Assembly: GCA_025677815.1 (NCBI GenBank)
Contig: JAIXMP010000051.1
Coordinates: forward strand, 155,517 to 219,516
Length of the DNA: 64,000 nt
Direction: 5' to 3'
Origin: Phascolomyces articulosus
Taxonomy: Eukaryota > Mucoromycota > Mucoromycetes > Mucorales > Lichtheimiaceae
The notes under the pieces were generated by a model that ran no database searches, had not been told where the DNA came from, and was given only the letters and a program-made list of their open reading frames with translations. Below, one piece after another: positions 49,132 through 60,439 of this stretch. The translations under genes were made by a program, and so were the position numbers. Position 1 is the stretch's first letter, and each line of letters starts with the position of its first letter.

Positions 49132-50386
49132 ATGTCTTACCAATATGATAACCAATATGGTAATTATCTAGATAACTTTGATGAGTCTGACGACTTTGAA
49201 AGACATATAAATGATACAGAACAACAGCAACCATTGACAGAAGAAACTGGCCAACGAGTATTAGAGTTGGTTCAACAGCTGTTATCAAAAAATACTACTC
49301 AAGAAGCAAACAATACTACTCAAACAGCGAATAATCTATGTGAAACCAGGTGTAAAAAGCCTCGTCATCGTATCAATGGCCAAGATCGGATTATTACAAA
49401 TATTTCTAATAAGCATATTGATACTGCATTATCGACATTTTTCCAAATAAACCAAGACGAAATCCCAAATGTAAGAAATGATCTGACAATACATTTAATG
49501 AGAGTTGTTCGAGCATACATTGAAGAACGTTTACAACAACGGGATTTGCCAGCAACCACTCCTTGGAGAAAACTACCAAGAGGAATTTTATATCGGGCAA
49601 TTGAGAAGTATGAACAGAAAGCTGAACAAGTATTGCAGCTACATGTGTCATTATATGAAGGATCGTGGATTGCTCATCGTTGTTTACGCACTGGATGGAA
49701 CAACTTAATTAGCCCTAAACGATGTCAAGAACAAGGTGAACCATCCAATGAAAATGATCGATTCTGATTGTCACCCACTCCACCCCCAGAAAGAACAATC
49801 GAAGAAAAGTGAGTGTTTATGTATCAAGTGAATTATGCTGTATGTAATTTGTACACTGTTATTAATATTATTAATAATCAGTGATATAGAGACAGATAAT
49901 CTATATAACGAAACTGAACGTCAACCAACAGCATCAGTTACCAGAGGCAGGGGAGCTAGAGGGAGAGGGAGAGGAAGAAGAAGACAAAGAGGTGGTGAAA
50001 GAGAAAACAACACAGAATCACGAGTATCATCATTATCACCAGTCGATACTGGAGCACGTTTTTCAACCCTTCCCAATACCACAGGTAATAAAGCATATTC
50101 ATAAAATATTTTAGTTGACATAGATCATCTAACACATTTTATTCAATGTATAGAAGATCAATCATCAAGATCAATCCTAGCAACAGTAAGAACATCGGCT
50201 GGTCGTGGGAGAGGTCGTGGAAGACCCAGTAATCATAGAACAGACTATACTCTAGGAGACGTTGAACATAATGTAACTGAGAAAGAAAATGAAGCACCAA
50301 GTAGTGCAAGTTGTCTTGGAAAACGACCACGTTCATTAAGACCATCCACTAGGCAGCAACTGTCTAAAAACCATAGAAGAACATGA
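49132..50386 (+). CDS. CACTA accessory protein with AT-hook/RG-rich tail (TNPA-like position)
   Basis: The first block (49132-49767) begins MSYQYDNQYGNYLDN, is acidic/Gln-rich and contains a helical core (HLMRVVRAYIEERLQQR, ERLPRGILYRAIEKYE-like sequence). After TGA at 49765-49767 the same frame stays open (LSPTPPPERTIEE) to a GTGAGT donor. Further exons at about 49881-50080 and 50155-50386 encode RG-rich sequence (TRGRGARGRGRGRRRQRGG) and AGRGRGRGRPSNHR, an AT-hook-like GRGRP core, ending NHRRT*. Either the protein ends at 49767 and the tail is separate, or the TGA is a nonsense mutation. Likely the DNA-binding partner of the transposase; the family is not recognised. Confidence 0.6.
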
Positions 50387-50619
50387 AGGGGCAAGGAATT
50401 ACATATACAGAATATGATAGCATTGATAGTTTATTAACATGCTAAATAAATACACATGATAATATATATAATTGTAATTTGCATTATTTATCATAATATA
50501 ACATACAACAAGAAAAGCAACATTTTATTTGTTATTAAAAAGTTTCGAGAGCTAGCAAATTGAATTGATATATGTATTTAATAACGATTCAAGAGAGAAA
50601 TAGCAGTAAATTATAAATT

Positions 50620-50745
50620 TAAAAACTTATTGAAACTTATTAAAGCTTGTTCAAACTTATAAACTTATAGACTTATTCAGTTACTAGTATGAAATAAGTT
50701 AGAACAAGTTTAGTTTAAACAAGTTTCAATAAGTTTCAATGAATT
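50620..50745. repeat. CACTA right subterminal repeats
   Basis: Tandem AAACTTATT-type motifs followed by inverted AACAAGTTT / AATAAGTTT motifs, mirroring the left end. Confidence 0.75.
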
Positions 50746-50749
50746 CCTT

Positions 50750-50761
50750 TTTCCCATAGTG
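50750..50761 (-). repeat. CACTA right terminal inverted repeat
   Basis: TTTCCCATAGTG, perfect inverse of 44952-44963. Confidence 0.88.
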
Positions 50762-51087
50762 AATGTAATAGATGATGGTAATAATAGAATAAAACTAAGC
50801 ATCTTGGCACTAGTGATGATAATACTGATAATAATAATTATGACGATGATGCCAAGCAGAGGTTGCTAAGCATCGCAAGAAGTATTCAAAATGGAGATAA
50901 TGATGATGATTATTTTTAGACTAATAATCGTACAAGAAGTATTAAAAAAAAGGCAAAAGGGTTACACCACCAGGAATCTTAGCTACAACAAGTTTGTGAA
51001 GAACTGACCACCGCGTGCCAAAGTCATACTCGATATCATGTTACTCCTTTTTTGTTGTTGCCATTTGCCATTCATTGGCATGTGCAA

Positions 51088-51894
51088 TCACGCCATTATG
51101 ACTATTCTAATATTTCCATTTATCAACATCGAAACCATTGCTACCAAAATTGACTCTTCATGTAGTGCTGTCAACAGGAAATGAAAATTACATTTATAGC
51201 AACCATAACGACTAGTTGGTGCAGTAAATCCACAAGCTTTGCGAGCAGCAGGCATATCGGAGGCAACCATTATCAATGCAGCTTTCATATGGATCGTTTG
51301 ACCTGTTGAAGGCACAAACTCATCAATACCGTCATCATACAACGTTTTAAGTTCGTCAATAAGTGGGTTTAGGTAATTATTTAGTTCATAAGTGTGAGAC
51401 GCTGTAGGGCCAGGCATTATGCCAACGAGAATCACATTTTCTTGCTTGAAACGGTGCTTATGTGAAATGTTATTTATAGTCAGATAAATTGCTCCACAGG
51501 AATATTATGACGAACCCTTGTTGAAAGGTTCAAACCAGTCGATATTCAAGGTGAGCAAGGCAAGGTGTTCAGTTCGTAGTGCTGCTGCAGATGGTGGTGT
51601 AGTGTTGGCAGTGAATTCTTTCTAAACATGACTGTCATAGATATCAAAAAGCATATCATTAGGTATATTATGGTTACACCAGCTTTCAGCATCGTCAATA
51701 TAATTAGGCTGGCTAATAATATGACGAAGACTGGAGATCAAAGGATTATTTGCGAATTTATGAGGTGGAGAAGTTGAAAAGGTGGTGTTGCAGCAGAAAC
51801 GATTTGTAGGGATTAGGTGATGAGGAAATTGTTCTACGATGTTGCCCTGATATTTGGTTTGGTGGTAATTTAGTGGTGATGAAAATGTGAACAC
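51088..51894 (-). pseudogene. Decayed second Transposase_21 element (Plavaka/CMC type)
   Basis: Minus strand. 51894-51622 encodes NPLISSLRHIISQPNYIDDA and MLFDIYDSHV, then TAG where the family has W (V-W-K-E-F), then KEF and LLTLNIDWFEPFNKGS in the same frame. After a frame break, 51435-51088 gives VGIMPGPTASHTYELNNYLN, IMVASDMPAARKACGFTA and YGCYKCNF. This order is typical of Transposase_21. It is clearly distinct from the intact copy at 45333-48702 and much more decayed. Confidence 0.8.
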
Positions 51895-51963
51895 TATATG
51901 TGTTGCTTGTAAGATAGATAATAATTTATAATATGATAATTGAGTGTAAACACCAAAATGTGT
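51839..51963 (-). repeat. 125-bp inverted repeat, left arm
   Basis: Reverse complement of this segment matches 53541-53665 with only a few differences (for example ATATAGTGT versus ATATTGTGT). Probably LTR-derived sequence in opposite orientations. Confidence 0.8.
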
Positions 51964-52911
51964 TAATCAGTTATATTTAATGATATTGAGTAACAGGGCT
52001 TTTGGTGAGCAACACGATGTTACTAATAAGATTTGCTTCTTATAATTACAATTCTTATAGCAACTAAAGTTTTTATATATCAGTTCGTGATATTTAGTGA
52101 GCACCAGTAATATTAACGTATATTACACCGATTAAAGCAACAGATATCAATACTAATGTTTTAAGCAAGTATCTGTTTATATGTGATTATACAGCTATAT
52201 TAGCGTGGATTCTTTAGGCCACAGTAAAATATATAATACGAATAATATATGATATATAATTGAATTATCGTTTGAAGTATAAAAATTGTATAACAAGTGA
52301 AGCTTGGATTAGCAGTTCTTGTTATTATAAAAGAGTAACTTGTGTAGTATGTTACTATATGATATAAGCCTTGATATAATGTCTTGAATTCAATGATAAT
52401 AGTCAAAGTCAGGTATGTTACTTCCAACTGGTAATGATAATAGAATAAGGATCAGGAATGTTACGTCTGTCCTATATTGAAATGTTAAGCTTTCTTTAAG
52501 CTACAGTAAAATTAAAACAAGCCAGTTCGGTCTTGAGTGAATCAATACTCTTAAAATTTATGTATATGATAAAGAGAAGTATAATTGATTGATTTTATTT
52601 CAGTTACAAAATAGTGGGGTATTTATATGTTTTCCAATAATTAAATATTTCTATCCTAAGTAACAACATGTGAAGATACTGCGGTTGCTACGAGATACTG
52701 TGGTAATAAATGAATATCCAATAATAATATAATGTGTTGAATAAGTGATAATTATATTTATAAATATGTTGCTGCAGTTTGTATGTATCTCTTGTTAATT
52801 GGAAGATACCAAAAGGTAAGATAATCCGATATTGTCGCAGTAATAGTATTTATATATAGAGTTGTTTCATAGTAATAATGGTAATAACTGCGGTTCTTTC
52901 TAGGGGGTTAC
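51964..52911. other. LTR-like A/T-rich sequence without genes
   Basis: No ORF of interest. It includes, in minus orientation, an ATACGTTAAT..ACTGGTGCTCAC segment (about 52085-52125) shared with 61245-61285, and ends with GGGGGTTACA at the junction with the integrase fragment. This suggests fragments of one or more LTRs. Confidence 0.45.
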
Positions 52912-53409
52912 AACATAGGTGATTTCGTGATGACTCATGTTCCACAAATGATATCTAAAATGAACCCAACTTACAAAGGTCCATATAAAGTAGTCAATAA
53001 AACAAAAGGTGGATCATATATTTTAAAAAACTATGAAGGTCAATTATTACCTAAAAATTATCCTCCAGATCAACTTAAGCTGGTCAGAGTATTAGAAGAA
53101 ATACCTGCGGATGAAATATACGATTTGGATGGAATTGTAGATCATAAATGGGAAAAGGGTAGATATATTTACCGTGTCCAATGGAAAGGATACGAAAAAG
53201 AGGATGACACTTGGGAACCTCTTAAGAATTTTAATGATCCTATAACCATAACAAAATACTGGAGAAGGATAGGACAGAACCCAAATCAAAACATTCATAA
53301 GTCAAAAACACTGAAAGAAATAAATAATAAAAAACGTAAGAGTAATATAGATGAACAAAATATTCCACATAAACAAACTCGATATCATACAAGAAGTAGA
53401 AAGGAGTAA
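52912..53409 (+). pseudogene. Ty3/Gypsy integrase C-terminus with chromodomain (chromovirus tail)
   Basis: An open frame starting within the integrase C-terminal domain (IGDFVMTHVPQMISKMNPTY, GPYKVVNKTKGGSYILKN). It continues into a chromodomain (DLDGIVDHKWEKGRYIYRVQ, WKGYEKEDDTWEPL) and a basic tail ending RSRKE*. The rest of pol is missing: the left side is cut by the LTR-like block ending at about 52911. Chromodomains on chromoviral integrases direct insertion to heterochromatin. Distinct from the integrase at 62200-63650, which lacks a chromodomain. Confidence 0.85.
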
Positions 53410-53437
53410 ATCGTAATAATAAACTTCTCTAATGGCT

Positions 53438-53460
53438 ATAGAGCCTGGAGGAGGCAAATG
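53438..53460 (+). other. Putative polypurine tract and start of a 3' LTR
   Basis: About 30 bp after the chromodomain stop, CCTGGAGGAGGCAAA is followed by TGTCGTGTCC, which fits a Gypsy polypurine tract next to an LTR starting TG at 53459. Confidence 0.45.
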
Positions 53461-53540
53461 TCGTGTCCATAAGATCGGATAGAATAAATAAGTAAAGTCT
53501 GTGCCACATCCAAAATAGGATGAGGTAAAAACAAGGATAA

Positions 53541-53665
53541 ACACATTTTGGTGTTTACACTCAATTATCATATCATAAATTATTATCTATCTTACAAGCA
53601 ACACATATTGTGTTCACACTTTCATCACCACTAAATTACCACCAAACCAAATATCAGGGCAACAT
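53541..53665 (+). repeat. 125-bp inverted repeat, right arm (probable LTR end of the Ty3 element)
   Basis: Pairs with 51839-51963. It ends GGGCAACAT shortly before TGGTGCTCACTATAGGG at about 53671, a plausible tRNA primer-binding site (begins TGG). Confidence 0.6.
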
Positions 53666-53749
53666 ATTTTGGTGCTCACTATAGGGACATCGAGTGATTA
53701 TTACGAGAATCAAGTCATTATTAAGGCAGATCAAACATAACACTTGATC

Positions 53750-55138
53750 TTGTACTGTAAAATCAATTACCAACGACAAACAAATACAAATACCACAAGA
53801 CACACTTTTAGAGCTTACTACCGAATATCAAGTACCAACAATAGACTATTTCATACCAGGCGCTTTTGGAAATCGACAACAAGTACAAGCCGAATTAAAC
53901 CTGTTGGACGATCGAAACCCTTTTGCTATACCACAGCTGCCTATTTATCATGGATTTGAAAATGAGGACTTTCGAACATTTAGACAAGAATTTACCTCAT
54001 ACATCTTACTTACTGGCGCATAAACTGAAAACTGACGATTGGAACTACTACAAGGAGTATTACGAGGTCTGGCTTTAACTCAATACCTGATCAATATAAT
54101 ACCAAACATGAACAAGGACCATGATGAACAACATACCACCTATACTGTATCTGCAGCACTGGACTCCTTGGAAGAATATTTTATTACCAACTACGATTTA
54201 CAAAGATATCGAGATTACTTTAGCACCATTACACAACAGTATGGCGAAAGTCCTCGATCTTTCCTTGGTCGTGTACATCAAGCAGCATATAACGCAGATA
54301 TCAAAAATACAGAACGTATTGAATCCACATTCAAGGCTGGATTGTTACCAGAAATCAGAAAACACTGTATAAAGATGTGTGCAATGGAACACAAAGATAT
54401 TCTTCAAAAAGCTGAAGGTTACTGGAATGCTGAATGACAAGACCGACTTTCAAGGCGACAACCCTTATACTGACAAAGGAAAAATTCATTTAACTGCCTC
54501 GACAAAACCGAAAACGAACAATATGAGGAAGATTGTGCCTTACAAGAAGAAATTGACAACCTGACACATCAAGGATACTCATTAGTAAATGCAATTCGAA
54601 TTATTGGAAACCCCAATAATACAATTAATAACTATGGTATCTAAAGATCACGAAACAGCTATTACAATAACAAAGAGAGCTACTATCGATGACCAAGATT
54701 TCAACCACACAACAGAGAAAATCGATGGCAAAGTCAACAGCAATCAAATCGGCGTTACGAAAACGTAGAACAAAGACAACGGATCAATAATCAACCAACA
54801 CGATTCAACAACGATGCAAAAGAAAACTCAAGTCAATGGAATCGCTCGCAGAAATATGAATCTCGACAATTACAACAACAAGATGACCCGCAATCATATC
54901 GAGATCAAAGAGATTATAATAATAAATCCACACCACCAAAAGGATATCAAGAACGACGACACAGTAATGGCTACAGCCAATTCAATTATTTGGAGAATCA
55001 AGACTCAGATGGATACATGTCAGATCCATATTGGGATGATAATTACTACTCTAGTGACGATGATATGGATTACTATGAGTACAAACCTTATTGCAATGTG
55101 CCAAAAAACTAGATGGGCGAGTTGCAAGAAACAGTCAA
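53750..55138 (+). pseudogene. Ty3 gag with nonsense codons
   Basis: One frame reads VPTIDYFIPGAFGNRQQVQ, QLPIYHGFENEDFRTFRQEF, the helical capsid-like LDSLEEYFITNYDLQRYRDY, YGESPRSFLGRVHQ and AGLLPEIRKHC. A long Gln/Asn/Arg-rich, then Asp/Tyr-rich tail follows. In-frame stops: TAA 54021, TGA 54033, TGA 54435, TGA 54471, TAA 54642, TGA 54690, TAG 55110. No zinc knuckle was seen. The frame then passes to the pol frame (-1) near 55139, which could be a programmed shift site or an indel. Confidence 0.75.
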
Positions 55139-57766
55139 CTCGGCGCCCAGAATTCATCCTACAAACCTGTTTACCAAAATCGAAATCACAACAATGACAA
55201 TTATAATCGACCATAAAAATACACGAACAAAAAGCCTCGACATCATAAGAATAGACAACCGGAACCAACGAATAAAAGAAATAACTTCGACAATGAATTA
55301 TATATGGCATAAAAACGACCATTGGAGAATAATGAAATGGAACAGCACACAAAGAGACGAAGCATGAATTTACGATCTGGAACATCCGTCAACAAAATTA
55401 TTAAACCTGGACCCTCCAAAAAGAAACAACGACATATCTAATTTCAAGAAGAGGATATTCAAGAACCAATGCCAAGTCAAAATCGAGGATATCAAAGAAT
55501 ACCAAGAGTAATACCAGCCGAAGAGACTCCAGAACCACGTCGTCAAGACACACCTGCAGAAATGTATCAAACACCACCACCTGCACCTGAAAGAAATCTA
55601 TACAATAAAAATAATCGACTGAATAATATTGCAATGGATGTAGATCAAGAAATGGTTGAACAAACTCAAATTAATGATTCAAGGAATACTTCATCAAAAC
55701 TAAACAAGGGAAAGGGATTGGCATGAAACCAGCAAAAACCAAACCCTCCAAAGGAATCAAGAAAACGAAAACCAAAAAGTAAACCACATATTGAATATGA
55801 TATCATACAAGACATATCAAATCGAACGGCGCAAATAACAATTGGAGACCTTATCAAGGCATGTCCGAAATTCAGACGAGAATTACATAGCTTTACATCG
55901 ATATGGTGAAATAAAGACCGAGATCTGAATTTTATGGATCTACGTACAAAAATTGATTCCACTGCTGCCTATACAACCTTTCACTTAAAAGGACGACCAA
56001 TTGAAACACTTATTGATACTGGAGCAGCAAAAACGTGTATATCTCGAACATTAGCCGACGAACTACAAATAAAAATATCTAGACCATCTACAACTAGATT
56101 TACCCTAGGAAATGGATCATTACAAGCATCTCAAGGAATTATACAAAATGTTTATATCCAAGTAGGAAACATCTTAAATGTACCTACTAATTTAGAAGTT
56201 CTGTCTGGATCCCCAGTACACTTAGTTATTGGAAATAATTAGCTTAATCTTGCAAAAGCAAAAATTGATTTCGGAAATGCAACGTTAATGATCAACTATA
56301 AAAATCAACAAGTCTGTGTACCATTGGCTTATACCCGAGATATGAAACATCAATGATCGCAAACTCGAACCTTACTATAAATAACAGAAATTGAAGATGA
56401 AGAAGATAACTCATATTCTGAAGGCGAAACGGACGAATCATCTTCATACAGCGAATTAACCAACGAAACTGAAGAAAGTGAAAGCGACGAGTATTCTACA
56501 TCATCAGAAGACATTTCCACAGAATCCGAAGGAGAACTCACAGATGGGGATGTTACTGAATTCTACTTAAACGATGACCGAAAAAGCTACAAGATGCGAT
56601 TTAGAGAATGGAGAGCTGATGATGGTTCCATTTGTTATGAAGTACATAACGCAGAAGACATCAAAATACTGGCAAGAACCAAAATCAATGTATTTGGAGA
56701 ATTACCACAACAATTTGAAATAGATATGATGTTTTATCCCCAAGTATCCATGACTACACCATTTGAATTGACCAATTATCCTAAAATACATGCTGGAACA
56801 ACAAACTGCATGATTACCTTGGAAAATTACATATTTGGTGACATTGAAATCCCAAATGGATGCTTATTGGGAGACTACATGCCAAGGCATTATATACAAG
56901 AAACAGACTCAGATGAACCTAATAGTCCATCAGATTTATATAATGAAGAAATATATGGATACGAATATAATCCAAATTTCCCATACTCACTACTTCAACG
57001 ACAAGGCGCTAGATATAGAGAAGATTTCTTCTTCATTAATGACGAGATACCGACATCGATATCATTGGAGACAAGGAATATACGAAATGATGTCTTAGAA
57101 ATTTGGTCGACAGAACCTATTATCATCCCCACAAATTCGACAATTCAAGTACACAGACAATTTTCAAGAATTATACAAAGAAGACTACAATTTGAACCTG
57201 AACGTGGAATATCCCCAGAAGAATCAAGACACGAGTATTATTGTCAAGACATTGAACCAGGAGCCACCTTATTCACCATATCCATACACAACTATTTACC
57301 TTCACAATTGACAATATCTCCACCCAGCTTCATTGGAACGTTTTATGAAATACAAGACAAGACGAAATCAAGCAGTCAATCTGAACAAATCGACGTCCGG
57401 ACAAAACCATTAACTGATGAACAACTAAATCTACTCAACATACCTGAAATACCTGGAGACCGAGATGGAAACCTTCAAAAAGAGTTCATTAAACTTGTAA
57501 CACAATATCAAGATTGTTTTGCATAGACAGACGACGACCTTGGATGTACCGACATCCTAGAGCATAAAATTACACTAAAACCAGATGCAGTACCAGTCGC
57601 TTCAAAACCATATAGATTGGCACCAGTAGAAGCAGCTGCATTAAAACAAGAACTTGACCGATATTGCCGACTCGGAATCATACAACCATCAACATCACCT
57701 TGGGCTGCACCTGTAATGCTAATCAAGAAAAAGGACAAGAAATCGTATCGATTCATTGCTGACATG
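55139..57766 (+). pseudogene. Ty3 pol, first part: linker, aspartic protease and start of RT
   Basis: A single frame from 55139 to 57766. It has a Pro/Gln-rich linker, DIIQDISNRTAQITIGDLIK, the retropepsin motif LIDTGAAKTCIS with catalytic D-T-G-A (about 56008), an acidic Ser/Glu spacer (56390-56560), a ~300-residue RT-proximal region and the RT N-terminus (DDDLG, PYRLAPVEAAALKQEL, SPWAAPVMLIKKKDKKSYRF, ending IADM at the DDE insertion). Stops in the same frame include TAGs at 56240 and 57524. Confidence 0.82.
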
Positions 57767-59748
57767 ATGATTAATCAGAAATAAAAAAAGGAAAACAAAC
57801 TAATAATTGCATTTTAGGTATGAAATCTCATTTACACATTAAAATTAACAATTAATATTGCTTACTAATATGCTTTTAGAATTTAAATAATCTTTTAATA
57901 TATCTTTTTCGTTAAATGATGATATATCTATCCATGTATTATCATTTTCTTCATAATTTTTCCATTTTATCAAAAATTTATATTCACCATTATCTATTTT
58001 ATGTTCAACTATTTTTTCTATTTCATATACATTATCAACTTTATTTAAATCCCTAATTTTATTTATATCTTTATGCTTGGATTTTTCTTTTATATTTTTT
58101 TTTTTTACTTCTACCTTTTAATTCTGGAAAATCATCATTTTCGCTAGTACTGTAATTATTTTCATTATCACTTATATCATCTATAATCATATTTTCAGAA
58201 ATTTTTAAACTCATTACTTCATTTTGTAATTTTTCTATTTCTTTAATTTTATCCAATTATTCCATTTCATTAATATATACTATATCTATTAATTTTTTTT
58301 CACATGGAAATTCAAAATTTTTATCAATCCAGAGTTTGTGGTGTTCCTGAGTAATTATATTAAATTTTTCAGAAAATCTTTTTATATTTTTTAATAAAAA
58401 TGCTACCTTTAATTGTAAATTTATATACTTATAATCAGATGTTTTAATTGTTGAGTTATTATTACTGAATCTTTTATATGTATTATGTAGCTCACAAAAT
58501 TGATTTTCTACTAAATCTCTAAATTTGCCAAATGTACCATTAAAATATCTTTCCTGTTCATTTAATTCCTTTCCTATTTCTTTACGTATAGGATAAAAAA
58601 AGTTCTTATCGCTTAATTCTATACCTTTGCTATCACATATTTCGAAAAATTTATTTAAAAATAATGTATATCCACCATCAAAAGCTACACAATCTTCTTT
58701 GTTTATTTTATTATATAACTTCATATTTAAAAACATATTTCCATCCGAGCTTTCACCACATAATTCACTCTTGCTAACTAATATTACCATTTCATTTATA
58801 TCTATTAATACTTGGGTTCTTAATCCGCTAGTTTTTAATTTGTAGGACTATCTTTTTTGTATTGATATATCGGGTTTATTATATAATATTGTACTATCAT
58901 GACCATCTAATAATAAAGTTATATGTTTAAAATATTTAGGATTTTTTATTTGTGCTGATAATATTCTTATCTTTATATTAGAAAACATATTTAATAAACA
59001 TTCATTAACCTTTTTATTTAGTTTTTCATAATTTACAATCCAAAATTTTTTATAAAATGTATAAAATGATGCTGAAGGTATATTTTTATTAATTTCTTTA
59101 TGGGTATTACCTTTAATTAGATGATATATTAAATATAAACCTTTATCAATTTCTAAATAAGGACCTGGGTATTCAATATTTGTATATAATTCATTTAAAA
59201 AGTAAAATATGCTAGTATATCCTAATTTTTTTTTTAATTCAGTCTTAATTTCTGACATATACTTAATTTCTTTAATTTCTGTATAATGTTTATATTTTTT
59301 ATTAATTTTACACCAATCTTTGTCTAAAAAACTCCAATTATTTAATACAACATTATTTATTTCATTCTTTAAATCTTCTTTACATTTTTCATATTTTGCA
59401 TAATCTTCAGCTATATAATTAACTAATAAAGATATTGTTTCATCCATAATGCATATTTTTGTGTTTTTTTTATATATATAAAATAATTCAATTTTTTATT
59501 TTCTAAAATAATTTATATTGAATCGGAGTTTAAAATATAATTTCGAATCTTCTGCAATGCCCTTCATTTCAATTAGGTTGTCAGATCTGATAATTTTTTT
59601 TCTTCAAAAAATTAAATAAAAAAGCACTATGCAAGTTTTTAATAAATTAACTTACATATTTGTTATAATTTCTATATATTAATTTAATTTAATAATTAAA
59701 AATAAACTTTTGTTTAAATATTAATTAAAAAGTCATAATTATCTCTCC
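57767..59748 (-). mobile_element. AT-rich DDE transposon inserted in the Ty3 RT
   Basis: Interrupts RT between IADM and RGLN; ATG (or ATGA) occurs at both junctions (57764 and 59749), consistent with a 3-4 bp target duplication. A+T is conspicuously higher than in the host DNA. No clear terminal inverted repeat: left end TGATTAATCA is palindromic and right end reads AATTATCTCTCC. It carries one transposase gene on the minus strand. Confidence 0.75.
57845..59447 (-). CDS. DDE_Tnp_4-like transposase followed by a chromodomain (frame-shifted)
   Basis: One frame runs from ATG 59447 to 58074. It starts with an N-terminal helical region; the catalytic core is LLLDGHDSTILY, SYKLKTSGLRTQVLIDINEM, SELCGESSDGNMF and DCVAFDGGYTLF, the Asp-rich motifs of the DDE_Tnp_4-type family known from Mucoromycota. 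The tail is FRDLVENQFCELHNTYKRFS. In-frame stops occur at 58850-58848 (TAG) and 58259-58257 (TAA). A coiled segment (LDKIKEIEKLQNEVMSLKI) and a Lys tract encoded by A12 (about 58095-58106) follow. One nucleotide out of frame, the sequence continues as VYEIEKIVEHKIDNGEYKF and LIKWKNYEENDNTWIDI, a chromodomain, ending at 57845. Probably a pseudogene now; the fusion would need slippage or one fewer A. Confidence 0.72.
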
Positions 59749-60439
59749 ATGAGAGGATTAAACAAATCATCTATCTGACCAGCAACCTATGTGGATAATT
59801 TCTGGCAAGAATTACAGGCAGCTGGATCCTCCAAAATATTTTCAAGTCTCGACCTAAAGGATGGATATTTTCAAGTTAAACTTGCTGAAGAAAGCAAATA
59901 TCTGACTGCATTTTTGACATAATTTGGAGCATTTGAATTTAATCATTTACCATAAGGATATCATGCCATACCATTTGTATTTGTAACCCTTATCCGACTT
60001 GCTTTTCAAAAAGAGGAAGACATTATTTGCAAATACCTCGATGATTTATTCATACATTCCAAAGATACCAAAGAATACCTGGAACATATGGAACGCATAT
60101 TTGAATGTGTCAGAAAAGCTAGATTAAAATTAGGAGTAAAGAAATGTTACTTCTTTAAAAACAAAATTACTTTTCTTAGACATGAAATCACTGGTGAAGG
60201 CATATGTGCTGATAAAGCATGAACGAAGAAAATCCAAGAACTACCCTTGCCAAAAACAGTATCACAATTAAAATCATTTCTTGGATATGCATCTTGGTAT
60301 AGAAACTGGATACCATGATTTAGTGCTATAGCTCGAGTATTATACAACCAAACCAAAAGTGACGCAAAACTATGGGGTGAAAAGGAAACCAATGCCTTTA
60401 ATAAATTGAAAGATGCTCTTATATCACCGCCTATCCTAG
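59749..60439 (+). pseudogene. Ty3 reverse transcriptase, central part
   Basis: Continues RT after the DDE element: RGLNKSSI, FSSLDLKDGYFQVKL, FGAFEFNHLP, the catalytic CKYLDDLFIHSK (Y-L-D-D), KARLKLGVKKCYFF and the thumb/connection LKSFLGYASWYRNWIP, ending SPPIL at the next insertion. In-frame stops include TGA at about 59776, TAA in LT*FGAF and TAA in LP*GYH. Confidence 0.85.

Larger units (their letters stand above)
44952..50761. mobile_element. Full-length CACTA (EnSpm/CMC-type) DNA transposon
   Basis: The ends are CACTATGGGAAA (44952-44963) and its reverse complement TTTCCCATAGTG (50750-50761), a 12-bp terminal inverted repeat beginning with the diagnostic CACTA. Dense subterminal repeats (AACTTATT / AACAAGTTT types) occupy about 44965-45110 and 50620-50745. 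Inside are two divergent genes: a Transposase_21 (TNP2-like) protein on minus and an AT-hook protein on plus. Flanking trinucleotides are AAA and AAT, so a 3-bp target duplication is only two-thirds conserved. Length is about 5.8 kb. Confidence 0.85.
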
